A stretch of DNA of 64,000 nt, taken from JBBDIJ01 sp040880485. GTDB lineage: Bacteria; Bacteroidota; Rhodothermia; Balneolales; Balneolaceae. A model generated the notes under the pieces. It was not told where the DNA came from, ran no database searches, and saw only the letters and a list, made by a program, of their open reading frames with translations. This document shows, in pieces, positions 35,567 to 44,281 of the stretch (its first letter is position 1; every line of letters starts with the position of its first letter). The position numbers and the translations under genes are program-made. The stretch covers positions 310,001 through 374,000 of the forward strand of contig JBBDIJ010000009.1 in the NCBI GenBank assembly GCA_040880485.1. Reading direction: 5' to 3'.

Positions 35567-36946
35567 TTAAAAACTCAGGCTTTCATCCAATATTCCAATA
35601 TAGTAGTCGAGCAGCCTCTCCTGAAATATAAAGTTATAGACAGCTCTCTGGCGGCTGGAGAGGGCTTCGGTATAAGTTGTGGTCGCCTGGTTTAACTCAA
35701 TCAGCGTCGCTGCACCTATCTCGTATCGTTGCTCCTGAGTTTCAAATGCACGTTCGGCAGCCCGCAAAGAACGTTCGGTTGCTTCAAGCTCCTTCGAAAG
35801 GGATGTGTAGTCGTTGTAGGCTTGTCTGACTTCTTCACGTACCTGAAAACGGGTATCGTCAAGTGTCAGCTGAGCATTACGATACTGAATTTCGGCCTGT
35901 GCAATACTTGTCGCAGTATTGAGGCGGTTAAAGAGTGGAATGGAAACACTGAAGCTGGCAGATCGGGAGATCATCTGGTCAAAAAACTGCTCGCCGAACC
36001 CTACATCTATCCTCTCTCCGGGTGTGGGTCCGGGGATAGAATATTGATCGCTATATCGGGTACCCATACCTGCACTGAAGGAGATAGAAGGGAACCTGCT
36101 TGCCCGTGCAATGTACAGAGAGTACCGGCTGGACTCAATCTGGTAGCGCTGTGCTTCCAGGTCGGAACGCTGCTCCAGTGCGATCGCCAGAAGTTCATCC
36201 AGTTCGAGATCCCGTGGTAAAAGGGCTGCGTCATCAATCTCTGGTACGACAAACTCGAGTTCTTCAGTTACGTCTATTTGCAGCATCCGAATCAGTCTCA
36301 AGTGGCTAAGGTCCAGTGCATTTTCGGCCTGTACCACAGAGAGTTCGTTACCCGCTACAACAGACTCCTGTTGATAGAGATCCACAATGGGCCGGGCACC
36401 CACGTCCACCTGTGCTTCAATTTGTTCGAGCTGAAGAATCGAAGTTTCAAGAGTTTGGTTACTGATCTCAAGAAGCTCTCTGTCCAGCAAAACCTGGAGG
36501 TAGCGCATGGCAGTGTTGAATATGATATTCTCCCTGATTCTCTGAAAAGAGGCCAGCTCCTGATTCCGGTTCACCTTACTGCGCCGCAGGTTATTGATAT
36601 TCTGGAACCCGCTAAAGATGGGGATATTTGTACTGAGATTTCCCGAAATTCCATATGTGGTCCGATCTTCAAAAGTGAGATCTTCCTGGATAAACTGGCG
36701 ACCTGTGTTCCTGTTGCCACTAATTCCCCCACTCAGGCTCGGCATTAAATCTGCATAGGCGCTGGTCACCTGATGGTCGGATAGCTCCAGATTGTTCTCA
36801 GCCTGCTTCAGGCTAAAGTTATTATCGAGAGCCGTTTGAATGGCATTTTCCAGTGTTAAGACTACAGTCTCCTGCGCAAAAGCCTGCAGAGGGTATAAAA
36901 TGAAGAGCAACTGAGCAAATAGTAAGGCACTAAAACGTAAACTCAT
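35567..36946 (-). CDS. TolC family outer membrane channel
   Basis: The 459-residue protein has a signal peptide (cleavage after LQAFAQ) and two repeated coiled-coil/beta-strand halves of the outer membrane efflux protein family. Examples are ALDNNFSLKQAENNLELSD in the first half and ALEQRSDLEAQRYQIESSRY in the second. It forms the outer membrane exit duct for type I secretion or tripartite efflux. It precedes the MacB-type ATPase and probably shares an operon with it. No RND pump or adaptor is adjacent. Confidence 0.92.
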   Translation of the reverse strand: MSLRFSALLFAQLLFILYPLQAFAQETVVLTLENAIQTALDNNFSLKQAENNLELSDHQVTSAYADLMPSLSGGISGNRNTGRQFIQEDLTFEDRTTYGISGNLSTNIPIFSGFQNINNLRRSKVNRNQELASFQRIRENIIFNTAMRYLQVLLDRELLEISNQTLETSILQLEQIEAQVDVGARPIVDLYQQESVVAGNELSVVQAENALDLSHLRLIRMLQIDVTEELEFVVPEIDDAALLPRDLELDELLAIALEQRSDLEAQRYQIESSRYSLYIARASRFPSISFSAGMGTRYSDQYSIPGPTPGERIDVGFGEQFFDQMISRSASFSVSIPLFNRLNTATSIAQAEIQYRNAQLTLDDTRFQVREEVRQAYNDYTSLSKELEATERSLRAAERAFETQEQRYEIGAATLIELNQATTTYTEALSSRQRAVYNFIFQERLLDYYIGILDESLSF

Positions 36947-37048
36947 GGTGGAATCAGGTTTTAAGTAAACGGTTTACCAACTGAATGTAAGGTAGAGCGA
37001 GATGATTTTAGAGCTTACAGAACTGCTCTAACGTTTTTTAACAACTTG

Positions 37049-37531
37049 TTACTTCGGCTCATGCGGGGGTAGTTTCTTTCTAATACTATGAGAATGAGCC
37101 CTACGGTCTGCAAACATCTCAAGACGGTCGAAGGCAAAACGTAGTGCCCTCTGGGCAGCAACCCTCTTGATCTCTTGCGTAAATAACCCTTTTAATGAGA
37201 ATAGTGACGCTCCGGATGCGGAGGTGGAACCGCGACTCCTGCGGGAGCATCGACTACCGATCAGATAACCGGTAACTACTGCAATGGCAACAGTCCGCAG
37301 AGGTCTTTTCTCAATAGATTTTACAGGAAAAAGAAAGGAGAGAACTTTGCCGCGGTACCTGTCGGATATAGTAGACGCACTTGTTTCTATCTGCTTCAAC
37401 TCAGCTTCTATTCGCCTTTTCCTCTGCTCGAGTTCTTTTACTGATATGTGGTAGATCTGCTCCAGATTAGCGGGTGTTTCGGGTTCAGGACTCAGTTGAT
37501 TTCTTTTTCGCTCCTTCGTCTTCGTCTTCAC
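37049..37531 (-). CDS. Basic hypothetical protein with coiled coil and a membrane segment
   Basis: The 160-residue, strongly basic protein has a coiled coil at about 25-52 (VKELEQRKRRIEAELKQIET) and a hydrophobic stretch at about 80-93 (LRTVAIAVVTGYLIGS). A serine/arginine-rich linker and an amphipathic C-terminus follow. It starts inside the previous gene's 3' end (47-base overlap on the same strand), so the start could also be further in. It is the third member of a small envelope-related operon. No family was recognised with certainty. Confidence 0.6.
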   Translation of the reverse strand: MKTKTKERKRNQLSPEPETPANLEQIYHISVKELEQRKRRIEAELKQIETSASTISDRYRGKVLSFLFPVKSIEKRPLRTVAIAVVTGYLIGSRCSRRSRGSTSASGASLFSLKGLFTQEIKRVAAQRALRFAFDRLEMFADRRAHSHSIRKKLPPHEPK

Positions 37532-37907
37532 GGAACTCGTCGAATCTGCTAATCACTTCACGCATAATTTCTCCATGAATACGCCGGGAAATAAAGACGG
37601 GACTAACCTTCATAAATATATATCCGATAAGAATAAGGGGCAAAGATGAAATGAAGAAACCGAATGCATAGCTCTCCACCCACTCTGCCAGAAAGAAACC
37701 AAGTGCAAGCCAGGCGAAAAAGAGGCCGGTACTAAAAACAATAATTCCGGTCAATCTCTGAATAAGATGAGTAAAAATAAGAGAGACATTCTCGGCAATG
37801 CTCAGAACAAGCAACTCAAAACGTCGCTCAAAATAGCGTCTGAAATTGGAAAACAGGCCTCCGGGCCCCTGAGAATCTGAGTCGGTATCGGAAGAGTGTT
37901 CGGCCAT
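37485..37907 (-). CDS. Holin-X/DUF1469-like membrane protein
   Basis: The 140-residue protein has two transmembrane helices (about 52-75, IIVFSTGLFFAWLALGFFLA, and about 82-102, FGFFISSLPLILIGYIFM) between soluble ends, the layout of the putative actinobacterial holin-X/DUF1469 family. Despite the name these are chromosomal envelope proteins, not phage lysis genes. It follows the DUF883-like gene by five bases. Such gene pairs are often stress-induced in other bacteria and are thought to affect membrane or ribosome association. Confidence 0.75.
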   Translation of the reverse strand: MAEHSSDTDSDSQGPGGLFSNFRRYFERRFELLVLSIAENVSLIFTHLIQRLTGIIVFSTGLFFAWLALGFFLAEWVESYAFGFFISSLPLILIGYIFMKVSPVFISRRIHGEIMREVISRFDEFREDEDEGAKKKSTES

Positions 37908-37912
37908 AAATA

Positions 37913-38119
37913 CTACCCCCGAATCAGTTTCGCCAAAATAAATCCGGCTGCCGCACCGGCCAGCACACTTTTGATCGGATGTTTCCGAATCAGCAGTTCT
38001 GCTTCGGTTCGCGCCTCATCCAGGCGCTCCCGCAGGTCTGCCTCTTCCAGAATCTTCCGGCCTTCGTTTAATACACTCTCCAACTCTTCGCTGATATCGT
38101 TTATAATCTCTTTATTCAT
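37913..38119 (-). CDS. DUF883/YqjD-like small membrane-anchored protein
   Basis: The 68-residue protein has an amphipathic helical N-terminal part (LESVLNEGRKILEEADLRER) and one C-terminal membrane segment of the form IKSVLAGAAAGFILAKLIRG. This is the layout of the ElaB/YqjD/DUF883 family, whose E. coli members bind ribosomes at the inner membrane in stationary phase. It is the first gene of a three-gene operon with the holin-X-like gene. The assignment rests on architecture and the AAAGFILA-type tail. Confidence 0.75.
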   Translation of the reverse strand: MNKEIINDISEELESVLNEGRKILEEADLRERLDEARTEAELLIRKHPIKSVLAGAAAGFILAKLIRG

Positions 38120-38229
38120 GGCTTTCCGACTTGTTACGTAGATTGTAGAAGATAATCATCTCCTCTATAAATGAAAAAACAGGAATCGGAATCAAAACGA
38201 TCCCCGACTGTAAGCATAATGCACAAAAG

Positions 38230-38261
38230 TTTCCTATTATTGTACCCGCAATTACCTTTTG
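38230..38261 (+). promoter_or_regulatory. Possible bshB1 promoter
   Basis: TACCTTTTG at 38253-38261 closely matches the Bacteroidota -7 element TAnnTTTG, with TTT 20 bases upstream (38230-38232) in the -33 position. The transcript would start about 20 bases before the ATG at 38286. Confidence 0.3.
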
Positions 38262-38285
38262 CAACCTTAATCGTAACTTTTATAA

Positions 38286-39029
38286 ATGAAAACGGATCTA
38301 GTCGCATTTGGCGCTCACCCGGACGACACCGAACTCGGATGTGGTGGAACGCTTATCAAATTGACGGATGAGGGCAAAAAAGTGGTAGTGGTGGATCTGA
38401 CCGGTGGTGAGATGGGTACACGCGGCAGTGTTGGAACCAGACATATTGAAGCCAGCAAAGCGGGAGATGTCCAGGGTTTACTGGCCAGGGACAATCTTGG
38501 CCTGCCCGATTCCGAGCTTGTCAACAGCCGTGAATTTCAGCTTCCGATCATTGAACGGGTTCGCTATTACAGGCCTCACATCTGCCTGATTTGTGCCCCG
38601 GCCGACCGGCATCCGGATCATGGGCATGCGTCTACCCTTCTCATCGACGCCCTCTTTTTCAGTGGTCTTCGCAAGATTGAGACCTTCGGGCCCGATCGAA
38701 AGCCCCAAAAGCCCCACAGACCTTATCATATCCTTCACTACATGCAGTTTCAGCCATTTGAACCCGATCTGGTGATCGATATAACAGATACAATTGATCG
38801 AAAAGAGGATGCCATTCGTTCATTTTCCAGTCAGTTCAACGTTTCCGAACCCGGTGACCAGCCTGCCACTGTGATCTCAGATCCGGACTTCTTTAAAAGC
38901 CTTCGTGCACGAGCCCGACACTTCGGCATGCTTGCCGGCTTTACATATGGTGAAGCTTTTAAATATGTGCGAAAACCTATACCTTTCAATAGTTTAGAGC
39001 CCCTATTCTCTACGTCTCCAGGAAGGTAG
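38286..39029 (+). CDS. bshB1: Bacillithiol biosynthesis deacetylase BshB1
   Basis: The 247-residue LmbE-family zinc deacetylase has AFGAHPDDTELGCGGTL (metal and catalytic Asp site) and CAPADRHPDHGHASTL (second metal site), plus the late FTYGEAFKYVRKPI motif that separates BshB1 from other LmbE enzymes. It removes the acetyl group from GlcNAc-malate during synthesis of bacillithiol, the low-molecular-weight thiol of many Bacteroidota and Firmicutes. bshA and bshC are not in this window. The gene stands alone between two minus-strand groups. Confidence 0.92.
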   Translation: MKTDLVAFGAHPDDTELGCGGTLIKLTDEGKKVVVVDLTGGEMGTRGSVGTRHIEASKAGDVQGLLARDNLGLPDSELVNSREFQLPIIERVRYYRPHICLICAPADRHPDHGHASTLLIDALFFSGLRKIETFGPDRKPQKPHRPYHILHYMQFQPFEPDLVIDITDTIDRKEDAIRSFSSQFNVSEPGDQPATVISDPDFFKSLRARARHFGMLAGFTYGEAFKYVRKPIPFNSLEPLFSTSPGR

Positions 39030-39056
39030 CTACACGCTGGTACTTTAGGTGAATCA

Positions 39057-39860
39057 TTACTTTATCTCAAGAGAGCTCTCCGGAAGTGTCCCGACAATGG
39101 CTCTTTTCAGGTATTGATGGATGGCCGGGTTGGCCGCAATGATTCTTCTGCCCCACAACCAGTTCGACCCTCCTTTCCAGTCCGTTACCACACCACCCGC
39201 TTCCCGAACGATCAGTGAAGCTGCGGCAACATCCCATGCGCTAAGCCCATACTCCCAAAATCCCTGAAAACGACCACAAGCCACACAACAAAGATCCCAT
39301 GTAGCAGCGCCCGGCCGCCGAATTCCCTGTACTTCACCAATAATTCGCCGAAACAGTACAATATACTCATCCAGAATGGAGTGGTCTGTGTAGGGAAATC
39401 CTGTCGCCAGAAATGCTCTGTCCGGATCACCTTCACTGGAGACCGTTATCTTTTCTCCATTCAGAAATGCTCCTTTTCCCCTCTCTGCAGTAAACAGCTC
39501 CTCTCTGTTCACTTCGAGTACCACTGCAGCCGTTGGCTCTCCATCTACCCATAGAGCGATGGAAATGCAGTAGACCGGAAATCCATATGCAAAGTTGGTT
39601 GTACCGTCTATGGGATCTACAAACCAGACTCTTCCCTCTGAGCGCTCCCACTCCGAGGCACTCTCCTCTGCCACGACTATATCCTCATAGCAATGTGTGC
39701 GTATCACCTTTAAAATCGCTTTTTCAGTGGCCACATCGGCATCGGTCACCAGATCATGCCGACCCTTCATTTGTATATTCAGGTCTTTTTTTTCAAACGA
39801 TCGAATCACCTCAAGGCCAGCTTTTGCTGCTTCCAAAGCAATATTCAGGTCACGACTCAT
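39057..39860 (-). CDS. Inositol monophosphatase family protein (SuhB-like)
   Basis: The 267-residue Mg-dependent phosphatase has VAEESASEWE (first metal ligand Glu), VDPIDGTTNFAYGFP (metal loop) and GLSAWDVAAASLIVREAGG (third motif). Its substrate may be inositol-1-phosphate or a related sugar phosphate. It overlaps the end of dnaG by 11 bases and is therefore co-transcribed downstream of primase. The second family member in the window (48336-49136) has the HisN-type signature; this one is more SuhB-like. Confidence 0.88.
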   Translation of the reverse strand: MSRDLNIALEAAKAGLEVIRSFEKKDLNIQMKGRHDLVTDADVATEKAILKVIRTHCYEDIVVAEESASEWERSEGRVWFVDPIDGTTNFAYGFPVYCISIALWVDGEPTAAVVLEVNREELFTAERGKGAFLNGEKITVSSEGDPDRAFLATGFPYTDHSILDEYIVLFRRIIGEVQGIRRPGAATWDLCCVACGRFQGFWEYGLSAWDVAAASLIVREAGGVVTDWKGGSNWLWGRRIIAANPAIHQYLKRAIVGTLPESSLEIK

Positions 39861-41871
39861 CCTTATCCTTTCTCATTTTATATTCAAATGAACCCGAATG
39901 TTCCGATTGATCTGAATGAATACCTTCGGGGTCCGGGAACAGTTCACCTGACGGTGTTTTCTCTATATGTGAGATCTCACGCTGAGTCCTTGCCTGCATT
40001 CGAATCACCCGTCTCTTCTCGTCGGGATCGGCGGTTTTACTCTGTTCAGCCAGCTGTCGCAGCAGGCTTTTCAGATAGTGCAATCTCAGAGGTTTCAACA
40101 CACTCTTGGCACTTTTCCACTGATGATTTTCCGAACGGGAACGAATACCGGATCTCTCCAGCATTCGTTCTCCAGCAGTGTGCCGTTGCAGCATAACATC
40201 CCCAACCAACCTGGGAAAAGGTTCCTCCCTGTGAGAGTAGTGTTCCACACTCACCTCCTCCCCTTGACGATGCCGTTCTATTATGTCCAGATAGAATAGG
40301 CGAATCTCTTCGTCTTCCAGAAGGTGCTCATTACAGAGGCCTCCTATATAGCGAATCATCGGTGCTCCGTGCTCAAGCATCATACGGATGATCTCAGCCT
40401 CGTAGTGTGCGCGCCTTCTTACTGTTTTATCTGACTTCTTTACCGGTTGTCGGACACTCCCGGTATGCTCCTCTTCCGGTAATGGCGGTCCATCCATCGC
40501 GACAGGCGGTTTCTGTGCCCCTTCTGATCGCTTTGCCTGCCGTCGATGCCGCTGCTCACGCTCTGCGAGAAGAGTCCCCAGCCGTTCAAAGAGTACCCGG
40601 TCGCTGCTGTTTCGATACTTCCGGGTCATCTGATGCAGATGTTGAACATAAACCTGTCGGTTCAACTCGTCCGGTATGGCGGCAATACTTTCAAGAATTC
40701 GATTCATGAGGTCGCTTCTACCGGCCGGCCTGTCGATCTCCCCGCTCTCCTCCGACTTCCTAACAAGAAAGGAGACAAAATCGAGCACCTCTTCGGAAGC
40801 AAGTTTCTTAAAAGCTTCGGCCCCAAACGTCTTGAGAAAGGAGTCGGGGTCCTCCCTCTCCGGAAGTTCGAGCAGATTCACCTCCATTCCCCCCTCAAGT
40901 GCAATATCAATGCCTCTGGACATGGCTGCCTGGCCCGCGCTGTCGGAGTCATAGATCATGACCAGGCGAGTACCGTACCGCTTTAATACCTGAATCTGAA
41001 GAGGAGTAAGTGCTGTACCGCTCGAAGCCACAACATTGGGAACTCCGTGCTGAACCATTCTCATCACGTCAGTATACCCCTCAACCAGATAGACCTCCTC
41101 CCTTTTCCTAATCTCGTTTCGCGCAAAATTGATTCCATACAACACTTCACTTTTATTATAGACCGAAGTCTGAGAAGAGTTGATGTATTTAGCCGTTTTT
41201 TCCTCTCCAAGTACTCTACCAGCAAATGCAATCACTTTACCGGACGGACTGAAAATCGGGAAAATCAGGCGTCCCCGAAACGTATCATACCAGCCCTCTC
41301 CATGCCGGCTCGGTTTTATCAAATCTGCCTTGTGCAAAAAGGACTCCTCTATGCCCTCAATGGAAGCCGCTTTCAAAAGTGCATTTCCATCCCCGGGGGC
41401 ATAACCGATACCAAAGCGCTTCAGTATATCCTTCTCGAAACCTCTGTTCTGCATGTAATCTCTGGCCAGAGCAGCCTCATCAAGCTCCAAAAACTGTCTG
41501 TAGTAGAAGAGGCCGGCAAAACGCAGTGCATGATAAATTCCCTCCCTCTCCCGGTGCTCTTCGTTATCTTCGGGAGATGCCTCCTTGGGCAGGGAGACTC
41601 CGTATCTCTCTGCGAGTGATCGTAAAGCCTCTCCAAATCCCACTCCTTCCATCTCCATGACAAAAGAGAAAACATCTCCGCTCGCACCGCAACCAAAACA
41701 TTTGTAGATACCGAGCCTGGGTGTAACGTGAAAAGAGGGGGTTTTCTCTTCATGAAAAGGGCAGAGACCTGCGAAACCACTGCCCGACCTCTTCAATCGC
41801 ACATAATCTCCAACCACCTCAACGAGGTCGGCTGCACTTCGAATCTCCTCTTTTTTATCGTCCGGAATCAT
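39850..41871 (-). CDS. dnaG: DNA primase
   Basis: The 673-residue primase has the N-terminal zinc ribbon (CPFHEEKTPSFHV and CFGCGASGDVFSF, about 37-68) and the RNA polymerase domain (about 120-250). The TOPRIM metal site is at VYLVEGYTDVMRM with VASSGTALT and DSDSAGQAA, and a C-terminal helicase-interacting region is long and charged. It makes RNA primers at replication forks. Its start is 231 bases from the divergent sucD. The next gene (inositol-phosphatase type) overlaps its end. Confidence 0.96.
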   Translation of the reverse strand: MIPDDKKEEIRSAADLVEVVGDYVRLKRSGSGFAGLCPFHEEKTPSFHVTPRLGIYKCFGCGASGDVFSFVMEMEGVGFGEALRSLAERYGVSLPKEASPEDNEEHREREGIYHALRFAGLFYYRQFLELDEAALARDYMQNRGFEKDILKRFGIGYAPGDGNALLKAASIEGIEESFLHKADLIKPSRHGEGWYDTFRGRLIFPIFSPSGKVIAFAGRVLGEEKTAKYINSSQTSVYNKSEVLYGINFARNEIRKREEVYLVEGYTDVMRMVQHGVPNVVASSGTALTPLQIQVLKRYGTRLVMIYDSDSAGQAAMSRGIDIALEGGMEVNLLELPEREDPDSFLKTFGAEAFKKLASEEVLDFVSFLVRKSEESGEIDRPAGRSDLMNRILESIAAIPDELNRQVYVQHLHQMTRKYRNSSDRVLFERLGTLLAEREQRHRRQAKRSEGAQKPPVAMDGPPLPEEEHTGSVRQPVKKSDKTVRRRAHYEAEIIRMMLEHGAPMIRYIGGLCNEHLLEDEEIRLFYLDIIERHRQGEEVSVEHYSHREEPFPRLVGDVMLQRHTAGERMLERSGIRSRSENHQWKSAKSVLKPLRLHYLKSLLRQLAEQSKTADPDEKRRVIRMQARTQREISHIEKTPSGELFPDPEGIHSDQSEHSGSFEYKMRKDKDES

Positions 41872-42027
41872 GGTATAAACCTCGAAAAAGGATAGCGAAT
41901 TTGAAACTCATATGCACCGCCTGACCTGTCTGGCTGTTTTGGCAGATCCGGGGAGATCGAGTTCACGTAAGAAGCATTGCTCACTCTTTGATAATCGGTA
42001 CAGACGGGACCTGAACGGCCCTTTGAG

Positions 42028-42058
42028 TTTGGCAATAGATGGAGATGGTGCTATATTC
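42028..42058 (+). promoter_or_regulatory. Probable sucD promoter (Bacteroidota type)
   Basis: TTTG (42028-42031) is followed after exactly 20 bases by TATATTC (42052-42058), fitting the -33/-7 pattern of Bacteroidota. Transcription would start near 42064, about 40 bases before the sucD ATG. The rest of the 231-base gap to dnaG shows no other recognised element. Confidence 0.42.
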
Positions 42059-42102
42059 CTGCCGATTAAAAAATTGCGATTCCAACCCAATCAACCTGCT
42101 TT

Positions 42103-42969
42103 ATGAGCGTTTTAGTCGGCAATCAAACTCGTCTGGTCGTCCAGGGATTTACCGGTAGCGAAGGAACATTTCACTCCGGACAGATGATAGAGTATGGAAC
42201 CAGAGTGGTTGGCGGAGTCACACCGGGCAAGGGTGGAACCACTCACCTGGACCGACCCGTTTTTAATACGGTTGCCGAGGCCGTTGAAAAAGAGGGAGCG
42301 AATACCTCAGTCATTTTTGTCCCGCCTCCATTTGCCGGAGATGCGATCTGCGAAGCCGCTTTTGCAGGAATCGAAGTGATCATATGCATAACCGAGGGAA
42401 TTCCCATACGGGATATGATTGCAGCAAAACAGATTGTCTCGAATCATGGAGCTACACTTATTGGCCCAAATTGTCCTGGAGTCATCACTCCCGGCGAGGC
42501 CAAAGTAGGAATTATGCCCGCCATGATCTTTCAGCCGGGGCCAGTAGGGCTGATCTCCAGATCCGGTACTCTTACCTATGAAGCGGTTGACCAGCTCACA
42601 AAAGTCGGTCTTGGCCAGAGTACAGCGATTGGAATCGGCGGTGACCCTGTCATTGGAACAACGCATACGGATGCAGTCAAACTCTTTAATGACGACCCGG
42701 ACACAGAGGCAATTGTACTCATTGGAGAGATCGGGGGGTCGGCAGAAGAGGAGTCCGCTGCCTGGATTCGTGACCATGTTAAAAAACCGGTTGTCGCTTT
42801 TATTGCAGGAAGCACGGCACCTCCAGGACGAAGAATGGGGCATGCAGGAGCCATTATCGCCGGCGGGAAAGGTACAGCAGCCGATAAAAAACAGGCGCTC
42901 AGAGAAGCCGGTGTAGAAGTTGCGGATAGCCCGGCAGAAATTGGAGCAACTCTAAAAGGCCTGCTCTAA
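42103..42969 (+). CDS. sucD: Succinyl-CoA synthetase, alpha subunit
   Basis: The 288-residue subunit has the CoA-binding Rossmann part (LVVQGFTGSEGTFHSGQMIE), the GPNCPGVITPGEAKVGIMP loop and the phosphohistidine His247 in RRMGHAGAIIAGGKG. With the beta subunit SucC it makes ATP or GTP from succinyl-CoA, the step right after KorAB in the TCA cycle. sucC is not adjacent and must lie elsewhere. Its stop overlaps the glgC stop region by four bases on the opposite strand. Confidence 0.95.
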   Translation: MSVLVGNQTRLVVQGFTGSEGTFHSGQMIEYGTRVVGGVTPGKGGTTHLDRPVFNTVAEAVEKEGANTSVIFVPPPFAGDAICEAAFAGIEVIICITEGIPIRDMIAAKQIVSNHGATLIGPNCPGVITPGEAKVGIMPAMIFQPGPVGLISRSGTLTYEAVDQLTKVGLGQSTAIGIGGDPVIGTTHTDAVKLFNDDPDTEAIVLIGEIGGSAEEESAAWIRDHVKKPVVAFIAGSTAPPGRRMGHAGAIIAGGKGTAADKKQALREAGVEVADSPAEIGATLKGLL

Positions 42970-44240
42970 ACGCTGTAACCGGCTGGAACAGTCATTCCTT
43001 TTGGAATGATGACAATGCCATCTACAACGTAGTGCCTTTCGTATTTGCCGTCATCCAAGTGTGGACCACCCACGATTCGGACGTCGTTTCCGATTTTACA
43101 GTTCTTATCCACAATGGTATGGCTCAGGTAGCAACGGTCTCCGATTCCAATAACCGGTTGTTCGTCCGTGCGGTTATGCAATTCCGAATCAGATGGAAAG
43201 TAGTCGTTCCCCATCACTATACAGTCCTCAATCGTACTCCCCTTTCCGATACGGGATCGAATCCCGATCAGGGAGTTGGCAATACGGCTCGCCTCAACAA
43301 TACACGCCTCTGCCAGTACGGTACTGTCCAGCATCGTACCCATCAGTTTTGACGCAGGCAGCAGACGAGCTCTGGTATAGATAAAATTCTCGTTGTCAAA
43401 CAGATTGAATTCGGGCAAAGTTTTAGTAAGAGCCAGATTGGCATCATAAAAGGAGCGGATCGTACCTATATCTGTCCAGTATCCTCCAAACTCATAGCTG
43501 TATACCTTTGTCCCCTTGTCGATAGCGGAAGGGATAATCTCTTTACCAAAATCGGTAGCTTCAGGATGTGTGTCGAACAACTCCTGCAACTTCTTCTTGT
43601 TGAAGATGTAAATACCCATTGATGCCAAATAGTGTTTGCCCTGATCACTGAATGGCGAACCTGTATCTGAAGCCCATTTCTCCAGATCTTCGGCACCCGG
43701 TTTCTCTACAAACGATTCGATTCGTTTACGACTGTTGGTTTTCATGATCCCGAATCCGGTTGCCTCCTTTTCGGTCACCGGAATCGTAGCTACAGTCAGA
43801 TCGGCCTTACTTTTTATATGCCTCTCCAACATCTCTCTGTAATCCATTTGATAGAGCTGATCCCCGGAGAGAATCATCACATATTCGTGACTGAAAGCCT
43901 CCATATGGTGCAGGGATTGCCGTACCGCGTCGGCTGTTCCCTGATACCAGTTCTGACTTTTAGGCGTCTGTTCAGCAGCGAGGATATCGACAAATCCATT
44001 ACTAAACACATCGAAATTGTAAGTATTCTTAATGTGCCTGTTCAGTGACGCAGAGTTGAACTGGGTGAGTACGAAGATTCGTCGAATGTCGGAGTTCAGG
44101 CAGTTCGATATCGGTATATCCACCAGTCTGTATTTTCCAGCGATAGGAACAGCCGGTTTCGAACGATCTTTCGTTAAGGGATGAAGCCTGGTTCCACGCC
44201 CTCCTCCAAGTATGACCGCAATAACAGATGATGGCTTCAT
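42966..44240 (-). CDS. glgC: Glucose-1-phosphate adenylyltransferase
   Basis: The 424-residue enzyme makes ADP-glucose for glycogen. It has the nucleotide loop GGGRGTRLHPLTKDRSKPAV, the YRLVDIPISNCLNS motif, the glucose-1-phosphate site FVEKP and a C-terminal left-handed beta-helix for allosteric binding. It is usually activated by glycolytic intermediates. It follows glgA by 41 bases on the same strand, with a GGAG ribosome binding site seven bases from the ATG. It converges on sucD with a four-base overlap. Confidence 0.96.
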   Translation of the reverse strand: MKPSSVIAVILGGGRGTRLHPLTKDRSKPAVPIAGKYRLVDIPISNCLNSDIRRIFVLTQFNSASLNRHIKNTYNFDVFSNGFVDILAAEQTPKSQNWYQGTADAVRQSLHHMEAFSHEYVMILSGDQLYQMDYREMLERHIKSKADLTVATIPVTEKEATGFGIMKTNSRKRIESFVEKPGAEDLEKWASDTGSPFSDQGKHYLASMGIYIFNKKKLQELFDTHPEATDFGKEIIPSAIDKGTKVYSYEFGGYWTDIGTIRSFYDANLALTKTLPEFNLFDNENFIYTRARLLPASKLMGTMLDSTVLAEACIVEASRIANSLIGIRSRIGKGSTIEDCIVMGNDYFPSDSELHNRTDEQPVIGIGDRCYLSHTIVDKNCKIGNDVRIVGGPHLDDGKYERHYVVDGIVIIPKGMTVPAGYSV

Positions 44241-44281
44241 AAGCGCTCCAAGATTGAATTCAAGTTATAGTTTCCGGCCGT

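Noticed and set aside
37485..37907. Prophage lysis gene suggested by the holin-like name
   Set aside because: No phage genes nearby; this holin-X type is a chromosomal envelope protein family.
41047..41619. 190-residue plus-strand frame opposite dnaG
   Set aside because: Antisense to intact primase motifs; no domain recognised.
41912..42106. 64-residue frame between dnaG and sucD
   Set aside because: It overlaps the sucD promoter and start, has no ribosome binding site and no recognisable protein character.
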